Origin: Tectiglobus sp051009975
GTDB taxonomy: Bacteria; Pseudomonadota; Alphaproteobacteria; Rhizobiales; Hyphomicrobiaceae
Assembly (NCBI GenBank): GCA_051009975.1
Contig: JBPCWA010000308.1
Location: 1 to 6,328 of the forward strand
Direction of reading: 5' to 3'
Length of the DNA stretch: 6,328 bases
Positions 1 through 5,960 of the stretch are shown piece after piece (position 1 is the first letter of the stretch; each line of letters begins with the position of its first letter). The translations under genes were made by a program, and so were the position numbers. The notes beneath the pieces are model-generated. The model ran no database searches, was not told the DNA's origin, and worked only from the letters and a program-made list of their open reading frames with translations.

Positions 1-178
1 CTCATAGGGCTCTTAGCACTTTTGTCTCACTGCATCCGTCAGATGGCCTGGCAGATCCTAAGGCTCTATCTGTCTGACTTCTATCCGCCCCCGTCCTTGT
101 CTGCACTGCTCTTGAGTATCCGCACCATCGCCTGTTGACAGGACCGTGCACGGGTCGGGGTCGCGGCAAATCCAGCAG
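1..178. other. Non-coding left flank, downstream of the CNB gene
   Basis: I find no gene I can support here. Plus frame 1 is open from the window edge to a TGA at 133-135, but its translation is a run of hydrophobic residues with no recognisable motif and no visible start. Minus-strand frames give only short or start-less peptides. Two small palindromes lie side by side, CCTGTTGACAGG (131-142) and CCGTGCACGG (144-153), about 25-50 bases past the stop of the minus-strand CNB gene. They could form weak hairpins in its 3' end, but no T-run follows, so I do not call a terminator. Confidence 0.5.
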
Positions 179-637
179 TCAATCATCAAAGACAAGCGTC
201 TCCTCTTCACTCGTCAGTGCGTCGAGAATGTCATCCAATGATGAGGCAACCAAGTGTCCACTTGATCCGCCTTTCTTGATTTGGACCAGACGATCTGTTG
301 CATTTCCCAATCGCTCCGCTAGAAGACGCGCTACCGGAAACAAGAACGCAGGGTGGGCCACGAGAAACTCTCTCGCGTTCTCGCGGACATATATTTTTGC
401 TTGCGTGATCGCTGTGACATCTGCCGTGTGTGGCCGGCCCGTCAATACCGATATCTCACCAAAAAACGCACCAGGTGAATCAATCTCCGCGATATCAATG
501 CCATCCCGTCGAACAGCAAGCACTCCGTCTAGGAGGATGTACAGGGAACCGGAATAAGCGCCCGCTGCGACAATGGTCTCGCCACTGTCAACGACTGTGG
601 GCTCAATGTCGCGACATAATTCGAACAGCGTGTCCAA
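179..637 (-). CDS. Single-domain cyclic-nucleotide-binding (CNB, Crp/Fnr-type) protein
   Basis: This is a protein of about 152 residues consisting of one CNB fold, without the helix-turn-helix domain of CRP (about 210 residues). It is therefore more likely a ligand sensor or protein partner than a DNA-binding regulator. In this numbering the beta-roll begins near residue 17 (DSGETIVAAG, then SGSLYILLDG), the phosphate-binding cassette is at about 57-76 (FFGEISVLTGRPHTADV), and a long helix covers about 88-122. The FGE glutamate that normally contacts the ribose is present (E61), but the usual phosphate-binding arginine (PR-T/A-A) is histidine, H70. Cyclic-nucleotide binding is thus uncertain. 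I chose TTG at 637 because a perfect AGGAGGT lies 7 bases upstream and the protein then starts at the family's usual place (LDTLFELC). An ATG at 766 in the same frame would add 43 residues but has no ribosome binding site. The gene lies downstream of fadB and may share its transcript. The domain call is firm; the cellular role is unknown. Confidence 0.85.
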   Translation of the reverse strand: MDTLFELCRDIEPTVVDSGETIVAAGAYSGSLYILLDGVLAVRRDGIDIAEIDSPGAFFGEISVLTGRPHTADVTAITQAKIYVRENAREFLVAHPAFLFPVARLLAERLGNATDRLVQIKKGGSSGHLVASSLDDILDALTSEEETLVFDD

Positions 638-774
638 CCCAAACACCTCCTGTTTGACACATGGCTGCGACTTCACCGCAATCCGGGCCACGTATAATTG
701 CCTGTCTTGCGCACCTTGCCTTGGGACGACCGCCTCTTCCGTAGCTGGCAGCCGGGCTACAACCATTTAGAAAA
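638..774 (-). other. Gap between fadB and CNB gene, possible leader or N-terminal extension
   Basis: There are 137 bases between the fadB stop and the preferred TTG start of the CNB gene. The CNB frame stays open through most of it, back to an ATG at 766 only 8 bases after the fadB stop, so a 195-residue form cannot be excluded. The 43 extra residues show no motif. A TTATAC stretch at about 687-692 on the minus strand resembles a -10 box, but I see no matching -35, so an internal promoter is only a possibility. Confidence 0.4.
645..651 (-). promoter_or_regulatory. Ribosome binding site fixing the CNB start at TTG 637
   Basis: The minus strand reads AGGAGGT, a full match to the anti-Shine-Dalgarno sequence, 7 bases before the TTG at 637-635. 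The only upstream in-frame ATG (766) is preceded by AAGTAGTTTTCTAA, which has no such site. This favours the shorter protein. Confidence 0.7.
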
Positions 775-2769
775 CTACTTAGGACCTATGTGCCCTGGCG
801 TGTGAGCTTGTGACCCAAGTGTTTCGACATAGTGCAGTGGACCCCCACGGAAGGGAGCGAACCCGGTGCCAAATACCACGCCCGCGTCAACCAAATCGGA
901 AGATGCCACGATACCATCATCGAGACATTTCTTGCACTCGCCGAGAAGCGGATCCACGAGCTGAAGCCCAAGGCGTTCCAGTTCACTATTGCTTGCCTCA
1001 GGCTCTGGTCCCTGGGGCTTTCCATCTTTCCAGAGGTAGAAGCCTTCTCCGGTTTTTTTTCCGAGTTTGCCAGCACTGACCAATTTCTCGAGCTTCGAGC
1101 CCTCTAGGCCGCCCTTGAGAACTTCGCCAACGTGGGCACAAACGTCGAGACCAACAGTATCGGCCAACTCAATCGGTCCCATCGGCATGCCGAATACTCT
1201 CGCGGCTTCGTCGAGCACCGCAATGTTCGCGCCTTCCTCCAGGCGTCGAAAAGCCTCGAAGAGGTATGGAGCCAAAACCCGGTTAACGAGGAAACCGGGG
1301 GCACTCTTGACGATCAAAGGGAACTTTGCGATTGCCACGACGAATGCGCATCCGCGTTGCACTTCTTCGTCACGACTTGCCTCCCCCCTAATCACTTCCA
1401 CAAGAGGCATCTTGGCAACCGGATTGAAGAAGTGAATACCTATCAGGCGACCTGGATCCTTCAGAGCCCCCGCAATATCTTCAATCATGATTGAAGATGT
1501 GTTGGTAGCCATGATGGCGCCGGGCTTCAATTGTGTCTCGACTTCCGCGAACATCCGTTGCTTGACGGCAAGGTTTTCGACTATCGCTTCGATTACGATG
1601 TCAGCTCGGCGCACGTGCGATCCGTTGGGATCGGCAATCAGGCGCGCCTTCGCAGCCGATTGCAATGAGGCAGTTCGGAATCGCCTTTCGAATAGGCTTT
1701 CCTGGGCCGCAATCCCTTTCTCAATTTGTTCTTCGGAAATGTCCTGAAGCGAGACTTGCATGCCTGCGGCAACACACCAACCGGCGATATCAGCACCCAT
1801 TGTGCCAGCACCTATAACGTGTGCGCGCAGTGGCTTGTAGGATGTGTCTTTGGGAGCCTGTGATTTTAGGAGTTCTGACAGTCGAAAAACGCGCCGCAGA
1901 TTGCGGGATGTTTCGCTGACCATGAGAGGCGCGAACGCGCGTGTTTCTTCGCGCTTCATTTCATCGAAGTTGCCGCCGTGTTTTTGAAACAGGTCGATTA
2001 AACGGTACGGTGCGGGGTAGTGTTGTTCACGCGCCGTTTTCCGTGTTTCCTTTAAAATTCTGTTGGCTAAGATGTTCCGCAACGGACCGAGCGCTAATAC
2101 TCGACTTGCGCCGGCTGCGCGATACGAGCGGCTTTTGCGCAATATCGCTCGTCGTACTGCCCAACGCAGTTCTTGGGGGCTTTCAACAAGTCGGTCTAGG
2201 TAGCCGAGTGATCGCCCTACCGAGGCGCGCAGCATTTTTCCAGTCAACATATTCTGCATCGCAGCTATCGGGCCAACCTGCCTGATAGAACGTGCCGTTC
2301 CATTGAAGCCAGGAAAAAGACCTAGTTTGACTTCCGGGAATCCTATCTTCGTGGAGTCGTCACGGGTTGCTATCCTGTAGTGGCAGGCAAGTGCCAACTC
2401 TAAACCGCCGCCGAGGCAGGGCCCGTGAATTCCACACACAACTGGAATTTTCATGGATTCGATTTGATCGAAGATGTTGATCACTGATCCAATACCTTCG
2501 ACCACCTTGTCCTCGGTGTCGAGTTGGTCGAATTCCCGAATGTCAGCACCAACGATGAAACTTTTCTTGGCGGACAATATGCCAAGCCCGAGGACCTGCT
2601 GCGTAGTAGATATTTCATTGATCCACTCGACAATCTTCCCGAGTTCTTCAAGCGGGCCTCTTCCTAAAGCGTTGGCACTTTCACCTTCACGATCGAATAT
2701 TGCCCACGCGATACCTTCCGTATCGATTGTGAACCGCCAATCTTTGAGTTCCAAAGGAGTTTCGGTCAT
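775..2769 (-). CDS. fadB: FadB-type enoyl-CoA hydratase / 3-hydroxyacyl-CoA dehydrogenase
   Basis: This 664-residue bifunctional enzyme hydrates trans-2-enoyl-CoA to L-3-hydroxyacyl-CoA and oxidises that with NAD+ to 3-ketoacyl-CoA. The crotonase domain is at about 10-200. It carries the oxyanion-hole region GADIREF (74-80), the first catalytic glutamate E124 in GGGLEL, and the second, E146, in FPEVKLGLFPGF; these align with E119 and E139 of E. coli FadB. The NAD-binding Rossmann fold begins near 317 with VIGAGTMGADIAG. The dehydrogenase residues are S425 (TNTSS), H446 and E458 (HFFNPVAKMPLVEVI) and N496 (PGFLVNR). GKKTGEGFY (570-578) follows, and the second C-terminal domain ends with TGFAPFRGGPLHYVE. 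It is about 50-65 residues shorter than E. coli FadB (729), probably in linker and C-terminal parts, with no key residue lost. PGFNGTARS replaces the common PGFGGT. The start ATG has AGGAGG 5 bases upstream. It lies 26 bases after fadE. FadJ-like naming would be equally fair. Confidence 0.95.
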   Translation of the reverse strand: MTETPLELKDWRFTIDTEGIAWAIFDREGESANALGRGPLEELGKIVEWINEISTTQQVLGLGILSAKKSFIVGADIREFDQLDTEDKVVEGIGSVINIFDQIESMKIPVVCGIHGPCLGGGLELALACHYRIATRDDSTKIGFPEVKLGLFPGFNGTARSIRQVGPIAAMQNMLTGKMLRASVGRSLGYLDRLVESPQELRWAVRRAILRKSRSYRAAGASRVLALGPLRNILANRILKETRKTAREQHYPAPYRLIDLFQKHGGNFDEMKREETRAFAPLMVSETSRNLRRVFRLSELLKSQAPKDTSYKPLRAHVIGAGTMGADIAGWCVAAGMQVSLQDISEEQIEKGIAAQESLFERRFRTASLQSAAKARLIADPNGSHVRRADIVIEAIVENLAVKQRMFAEVETQLKPGAIMATNTSSIMIEDIAGALKDPGRLIGIHFFNPVAKMPLVEVIRGEASRDEEVQRGCAFVVAIAKFPLIVKSAPGFLVNRVLAPYLFEAFRRLEEGANIAVLDEAARVFGMPMGPIELADTVGLDVCAHVGEVLKGGLEGSKLEKLVSAGKLGKKTGEGFYLWKDGKPQGPEPEASNSELERLGLQLVDPLLGECKKCLDDGIVASSDLVDAGVVFGTGFAPFRGGPLHYVETLGSQAHTPGHIGPK

Positions 2770-2774
2770 GCAGA

Positions 2775-2780
2775 CCTCCT
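2775..2780 (-). promoter_or_regulatory. Ribosome binding site of fadB
   Basis: AGGAGG on the minus strand lies 5 bases before the ATG at 2769. It sits inside the 26-base fadE-fadB gap. There is no room for a separate promoter and terminator, which supports co-transcription. Confidence 0.8.
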
Positions 2781-2795
2781 AACTAACTCCAATCA

Positions 2796-5300
2796 CTACT
2801 CGGCCGCCGCGCCCGGCAACAACCGGGAATTGTGGCCTAGTGATGTGTAATTTGGTTTCACTTCAAGTAGATCGAAATGATCAACAGCGATGACTCGTGC
2901 GGTTAACGTCTCAACTTCGCGTAAAGTCTGGGCTTCCGCAGCATTGATAATATTTTTCTTTGATGCGTCTTCGATCCAATCGATGCCGTGATACCTGCGA
3001 ACTGTGCCGGCTCGAATGGCGCCGTCTAACTTGCGTTCCACTTGTTCAGCGGCCACAACTTTTTCAAGAGCAACCTCGAGAAGGCCAGTTGGATCGTCCG
3101 CATCCCTTGAAACGAAGATGTCGCGGGTCATTCGATCGCGAAATGCTCCAGGAACAATAGCCTTACGCACGACGTTGTGGCCGAGTTCATCCGGAGCGGG
3201 TTTATAATGTCGCCCCAAGGGAAAAACCAGCCACCGCAGGACGATACGTACCGGGGTAATAGGAAAATTCTCGATCGTGCCCTGGAGCGCCTCCTGGAAT
3301 CGATACAGTCCGTTTTGCGCGACGAGTGCCACAACGGCGCGGTCGTCATCCGGTTGCTCGTCATCTTCAAACCGTTTGAGAGAGCAGGCGACAAAATAGA
3401 GCTCGGACATCGCGTCCGCGAGCCGGCCCGAGAGTTTTTGTCTGACCTTTAGTCCGCCGCCAAGCGTGGCCACAGTCAGATCGGCAACCAACGCGAAGTT
3501 TTTAGATGATCGGGTTAATTGCTTGTACCACACCGCTGTCGTTTTTGCATCTGCTGGATTTTGCGCAAAGGAGCCTGCAGTCAAATTGTGAAACAAAGCA
3601 CCAAATGTGTTTGCGACGACAAAACCAACATGACCACGGAATGCTTTGTCAAATTTGTCCAAGCCCGCTTGCCGATCGGTGGATTGAGCCGCCTGAATCT
3701 CTTCAAAGAGAAATGGGTGGGCGCGGAGAGCGCCCTGCGCGAAGGCAATTAATGATCTCGTGAGAATATTTGCACCCTCAACCGTGATCCCAACTGGTAC
3801 CATTTGATATGCAGATTGCAAGTAATTTGCAGGACCGTCACAGATGCCCCGTCCGCCGTGAAGATCCATCGCATCGTTGACCGCTTGGCGCAGTCGTTCC
3901 GTCGACTGGTATTTCATCACCGCAGAAATGACGGACGGCCGCTCTCCATTCGAAACCATCGACGAGGTCACTGCTCGGGCCGCTTCAAGCGAGTAGGCAG
4001 TCTCAATCATGCGCGCCAGCGGCTCTTCGAGGCCCTGCATGCGGGCTACGGGTAGTCCGAACTGCTTACGTATGCGACCGTAGGCCGTCGAAAACCGTAG
4101 CATGGCCTTAGCGCCGGCGGTCGATGATGATGGCAGGGAAATGGCCCGACCGGCGGATAAGCATTCCATCAGCATCCGCCAACCTTGGCCTGCCATTTTG
4201 GAACCACCGATAATCCAATCGATCGGGATGAATACATCGTGTCCCCAGTTCGGCCCATTGGGAAATGCTGATCCAGTCGGCAAGTGCCGCCGTCCAATGT
4301 GCACACCCGGATGATCGGCTGGGATGATAGCTACGGTTATGCCAAGGTCCTCCCCCTCACCGAGGTGGTTCGCGGGATCAAAGAGTTGGAACGCGAGGCC
4401 AATTAGCGTGGCTTTTGGACCGAGCGTTATGTATCTTTTTTCCCACGACAATCTGATCCCAAGCACGTCCGTACCGTCGTGCTTTCCCATTTCAACGACG
4501 CCGATATCCCGCATGGTGGCTGCGTCAGAGCCGGACGTCGGGCCGGTTAACGAAAAGCAGGGTATCTCCTCGCCTGTTGCAAGACGTGCCAAGTACGTGT
4601 TTTTCTGCGCTTGTGTGCCGTACTTTTCTATTAGCTCACCCGGCCCCAATGAATTGGGAACCATAACGATCGTAGCTACATCAGCGGAGCGCGACGATAT
4701 CTTTCCCAGGATGAGTGACTGGGCCTGAGCAGAAAAGCCGAGACCGCCGTGGTCCTTGGAGATCAGCATTCCAAGGAATCCGTGTTGTTTGATGAACTGC
4801 CAAATTGGCTCTGGGATCTCCTTCTCGGTATGTCGAATTTGCCAATCGTCAATCATCCGGCAAAGTTGATCCGTCGGCCCATTGAGAAACGCGCGCTCAT
4901 TCGCTGTCAAATGGACGGGTGAGACCTTGCGCAATTTGTCCCAATCAGGTCGCCCAGAGAAGAGCTCTTGATCAAATCCTATCGTACCAGCGTCGAGCGC
5001 TTGTTTCTCAGTCGAGGATATTTTAGGCAGCAGCCGACGCACTAGGTCAAAGGCCGGTCCAGTCACAATCGCCTTTCGGACCTGATCAAAACAAAGCGCA
5101 CCAAGGCCAAGTATCGGAAGCCAGAGTAAACCACTCAATATCGGATAACTGGGTGTAGTTAGTTCGCCTTGCATAAGACCAGACTGCCAAACAAGCAGTA
5201 GAAGGCAAAGGCCTGCAACCCATGAGGGCAAAGGAGCCCGTTGCATGGCTAAGGTCGAAAGGCTTGCGACCACGATCGCCAAATATATGATGATATCCAT
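2796..5300 (-). CDS. fadE: FadE-type membrane-anchored acyl-CoA dehydrogenase
   Basis: This 834-residue flavoprotein catalyses the first beta-oxidation step, acyl-CoA to trans-2-enoyl-CoA, passing electrons onward from FAD. Its length matches E. coli FadE (814). The N-terminus has three hydrophobic segments, at about 2-19 (DIIIYLAIVVASLSTLAM), 26-43 and 53-71, so it is probably held in the inner membrane with the catalytic part in the cytoplasm. The dehydrogenase core follows: FLGMLISKDHGGLGFS (about 175-190), the flavin/substrate loop CFSLTGPTSGSDAATM (about 248-263), the YGRIRKQFG motif (about 407-415), DLHGGRGICDGP (about 479-490) and the catalytic glutamate E508 in ITVEGANILTR. About 300 more residues match the length and position of the FadE-specific C-terminal domain. 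The loop TGPTSGSD differs from TSPEAGSD of E. coli FadE. A GTG at 5318 would add six residues, but I prefer ATG 5300, which has AGGAG 7 bases upstream. It is the first gene of the fadE-fadB unit. Confidence 0.95.
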   Translation of the reverse strand: MDIIIYLAIVVASLSTLAMQRAPLPSWVAGLCLLLLVWQSGLMQGELTTPSYPILSGLLWLPILGLGALCFDQVRKAIVTGPAFDLVRRLLPKISSTEKQALDAGTIGFDQELFSGRPDWDKLRKVSPVHLTANERAFLNGPTDQLCRMIDDWQIRHTEKEIPEPIWQFIKQHGFLGMLISKDHGGLGFSAQAQSLILGKISSRSADVATIVMVPNSLGPGELIEKYGTQAQKNTYLARLATGEEIPCFSLTGPTSGSDAATMRDIGVVEMGKHDGTDVLGIRLSWEKRYITLGPKATLIGLAFQLFDPANHLGEGEDLGITVAIIPADHPGVHIGRRHLPTGSAFPNGPNWGHDVFIPIDWIIGGSKMAGQGWRMLMECLSAGRAISLPSSSTAGAKAMLRFSTAYGRIRKQFGLPVARMQGLEEPLARMIETAYSLEAARAVTSSMVSNGERPSVISAVMKYQSTERLRQAVNDAMDLHGGRGICDGPANYLQSAYQMVPVGITVEGANILTRSLIAFAQGALRAHPFLFEEIQAAQSTDRQAGLDKFDKAFRGHVGFVVANTFGALFHNLTAGSFAQNPADAKTTAVWYKQLTRSSKNFALVADLTVATLGGGLKVRQKLSGRLADAMSELYFVACSLKRFEDDEQPDDDRAVVALVAQNGLYRFQEALQGTIENFPITPVRIVLRWLVFPLGRHYKPAPDELGHNVVRKAIVPGAFRDRMTRDIFVSRDADDPTGLLEVALEKVVAAEQVERKLDGAIRAGTVRRYHGIDWIEDASKKNIINAAEAQTLREVETLTARVIAVDHFDLLEVKPNYTSLGHNSRLLPGAAAE

Positions 5301-5307
5301 ACTCCAG

Positions 5308-5312
5308 CTCCT
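5308..5312 (-). promoter_or_regulatory. Ribosome binding site fixing the fadE start at ATG 5300
   Basis: AGGAG on the minus strand ends 7 bases before the ATG at 5300. The alternative GTG at 5318 lies upstream of this site, so the site cannot serve it, and nothing similar precedes the GTG. The sixth codon gained by the longer form also delays the hydrophobic segment without adding charge typical of a leader. Confidence 0.7.
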
Positions 5313-5398
5313 GTCCACATGGCCAAGCCTACCACATCAGTGCGAATTCGGTGGTTAGCAATTTGCTTTAATGACGTCGCACTATGTCGCCCGCAAGA

Positions 5399-5422
5399 TT
5401 GAGGGCGTTCATGTTGAGGGCG
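5399..5422. repeat. Two 9-base direct repeats TTGAGGGCG, 15 bases apart
   Basis: TTGAGGGCG occurs at 5399-5407 and again at 5414-5422, start to start 15 bases, about 100-120 bases upstream of the fadE ATG. Perfect 9-base repeats this close are unlikely by chance, so a binding site for a dimeric regulator is possible. A 15-base period also keeps the codon frame, so it could be a relic of repetitive coding sequence. Confidence 0.4.
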
Positions 5423-5436
5423 CTCTTTTTGAGCGC
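5420..5436. repeat. Inverted repeat GCGCTC-TTTTT-GAGCGC
   Basis: Six-base perfect arms flank a five-base loop, overlapping the second TTGAGGGCG repeat. It could form a hairpin on either strand, but no T-run follows the stem, so it is not a convincing terminator. It may be an operator or chance. Confidence 0.3.
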
Positions 5437-5480
5437 TAGGCTGCTGGAAATGCCGCTTCGAGCGCGGATATCATCTTTGG

Positions 5481-5493
5481 AGTGACATTCACT
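5481..5493. promoter_or_regulatory. Possible operator AGTGA-CAT-TCACT
   Basis: A perfect 5-base inverted repeat with a 3-base centre lies in the spacer of the weak plus-strand promoter candidate (5477-5505). The spacing is not that of a CRP/FNR site (TGTGA-N6-TCACA), so the adjacent CNB gene is no reason to call it one. Arms this short occur often by chance; only the location makes it notable. Confidence 0.2.
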
Positions 5494-5530
5494 GACATAT
5501 TGAATTGAAGGTTGTCCATCGCCCACCCGC

Positions 5531-5536
5531 AGGAGG
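5531..5536 (+). promoter_or_regulatory. Second AGGAGG, upstream of an in-frame extension of the CDGSH gene
   Basis: AGGAGG lies 4 bases before ATG 5541 and 13 bases before ATG 5550, both in frame with the CDGSH gene with no stop between. Either could start a longer protein whose extra 56-59 residues (MRTMLLQLTKGQRDWQ...) match nothing I know. The first spacing is short for an efficient site, so this is a weaker alternative to 5718. Confidence 0.35.
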
Positions 5537-5703
5537 TGCCATGAGAACGATGTTGCTCCAATTGACGAAGGGGCAGCGAGACTGGCAGAAGGAAAAGCCG
5601 AGTGATGCTCTTCTTTTTGATCGGGTGCTCGCCTTCTGCAAAATACCAGCCGGTCATTTGGGAGTACCTGCAAATTATGGCAAAGCCGAAGTACAGTTTC
5701 GCA

Positions 5704-5710
5704 AAGGAGG
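5704..5710 (+). promoter_or_regulatory. Ribosome binding site fixing the CDGSH start at ATG 5718
   Basis: AAGGAGG ends 7 bases before the ATG at 5718, ideal spacing. An out-of-frame ATG at 5713 is only 2 bases from the site and leads into an unrelated frame, so 5718 is the likely start. Confidence 0.75.
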
Positions 5711-5717
5711 TTATGGT

Positions 5718-5960
5718 ATGTCTGATGAACCCGTCAGCGCACAGAACGGACCCTATCAGGTCGAACTGGAGGAAGGTCGCATGTATTTTTGGTGCGCTTG
5801 TGGCCGATCTCAGCGTCAGCCGTTTTGTGACGGTACACACAAGGGTACTGGTATCGACCCCCTTCGCTTCAAGGCTGAAGCGACTGGGACATTCAATCTT
5901 TGCGGTTGCAAGCAGACCGACGAGCACCCCTACTGCGACGGCTCTCACAATATGCTTTAG
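5718..5960 (+). CDS. Tandem CDGSH iron-sulfur domain protein
   Basis: This 80-residue protein carries two complete CDGSH motifs, pattern C-x-C-x2-[S/T]-x3-P-x-C-D-G-[S/T]-H. The first has C26, C28, C37 and H41 (ending CDGTH) and the second C62, C64, C73 and H77 (ending CDGSH). In this family each motif binds a [2Fe-2S] cluster through three cysteines and one histidine, giving a redox-active, acid-labile cluster as in mitoNEET. Here two motifs in one chain should let a monomer carry two clusters. There is no signal peptide or membrane anchor, so it is probably cytoplasmic. The length is normal for bacterial members, and the start is set by AAGGAGG 7 bases upstream. The same frame is open back to 5505, and an ATG at 5541 with AGGAGG would give 139 residues. 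The specific partner is unknown. It is divergent from fadE, so an electron-transfer link with the acyl-CoA dehydrogenase can only be guessed. Confidence 0.92.
   Translation: MSDEPVSAQNGPYQVELEEGRMYFWCACGRSQRQPFCDGTHKGTGIDPLRFKAEATGTFNLCGCKQTDEHPYCDGSHNML

Larger units (their letters stand above)
5301..5717. other. Divergent gap between fadE and the CDGSH gene
   Basis: About 420 bases must hold the promoters of both divergent units. No clear sigma-70 or sigma-54 promoter stands out. The best plus-strand guess is TTGGAG (5477-5482), 17 bases, TTGAAT (5500-5505), matching 3 and 4 of 6 consensus positions. A similar weak minus-strand pair is TTGCGG with CATTAA at about 5368-5396. The gap contains two direct repeats and two inverted repeats listed separately. 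Small open frames exist: a minus-strand 27-codon frame at 5436-5519 (MDNLQFNMSVNV...) without a good ribosome binding site, and a plus-strand frame from 5541 that runs in frame into the CDGSH gene. None matches a family I recognise. Confidence 0.5.

Noticed and set aside
135..557. Plus-strand open frame of 140 codons opposite the CNB gene
   Set aside because: It is rich in Ser, Arg and Thr with no motif and no ribosome binding site, and it lies antisense to a well-recognised CNB domain.
4324..4728. Plus-strand open frame of 134 codons opposite fadE
   Set aside because: It is a shadow of the FadE flavin domain coding strand, without a motif or ribosome binding site.
5638..5656. Sigma-54-like TGGTATTTTGCA on the minus strand
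   Set aside because: The GG and GC elements are about four bases closer than the -24/-12 spacing needs.
5436..5948. Minus-strand open frame of 170 codons across the CDGSH gene
   Set aside because: It is antisense to two intact CDGSH motifs with a strong ribosome binding site, and its own translation shows no domain.
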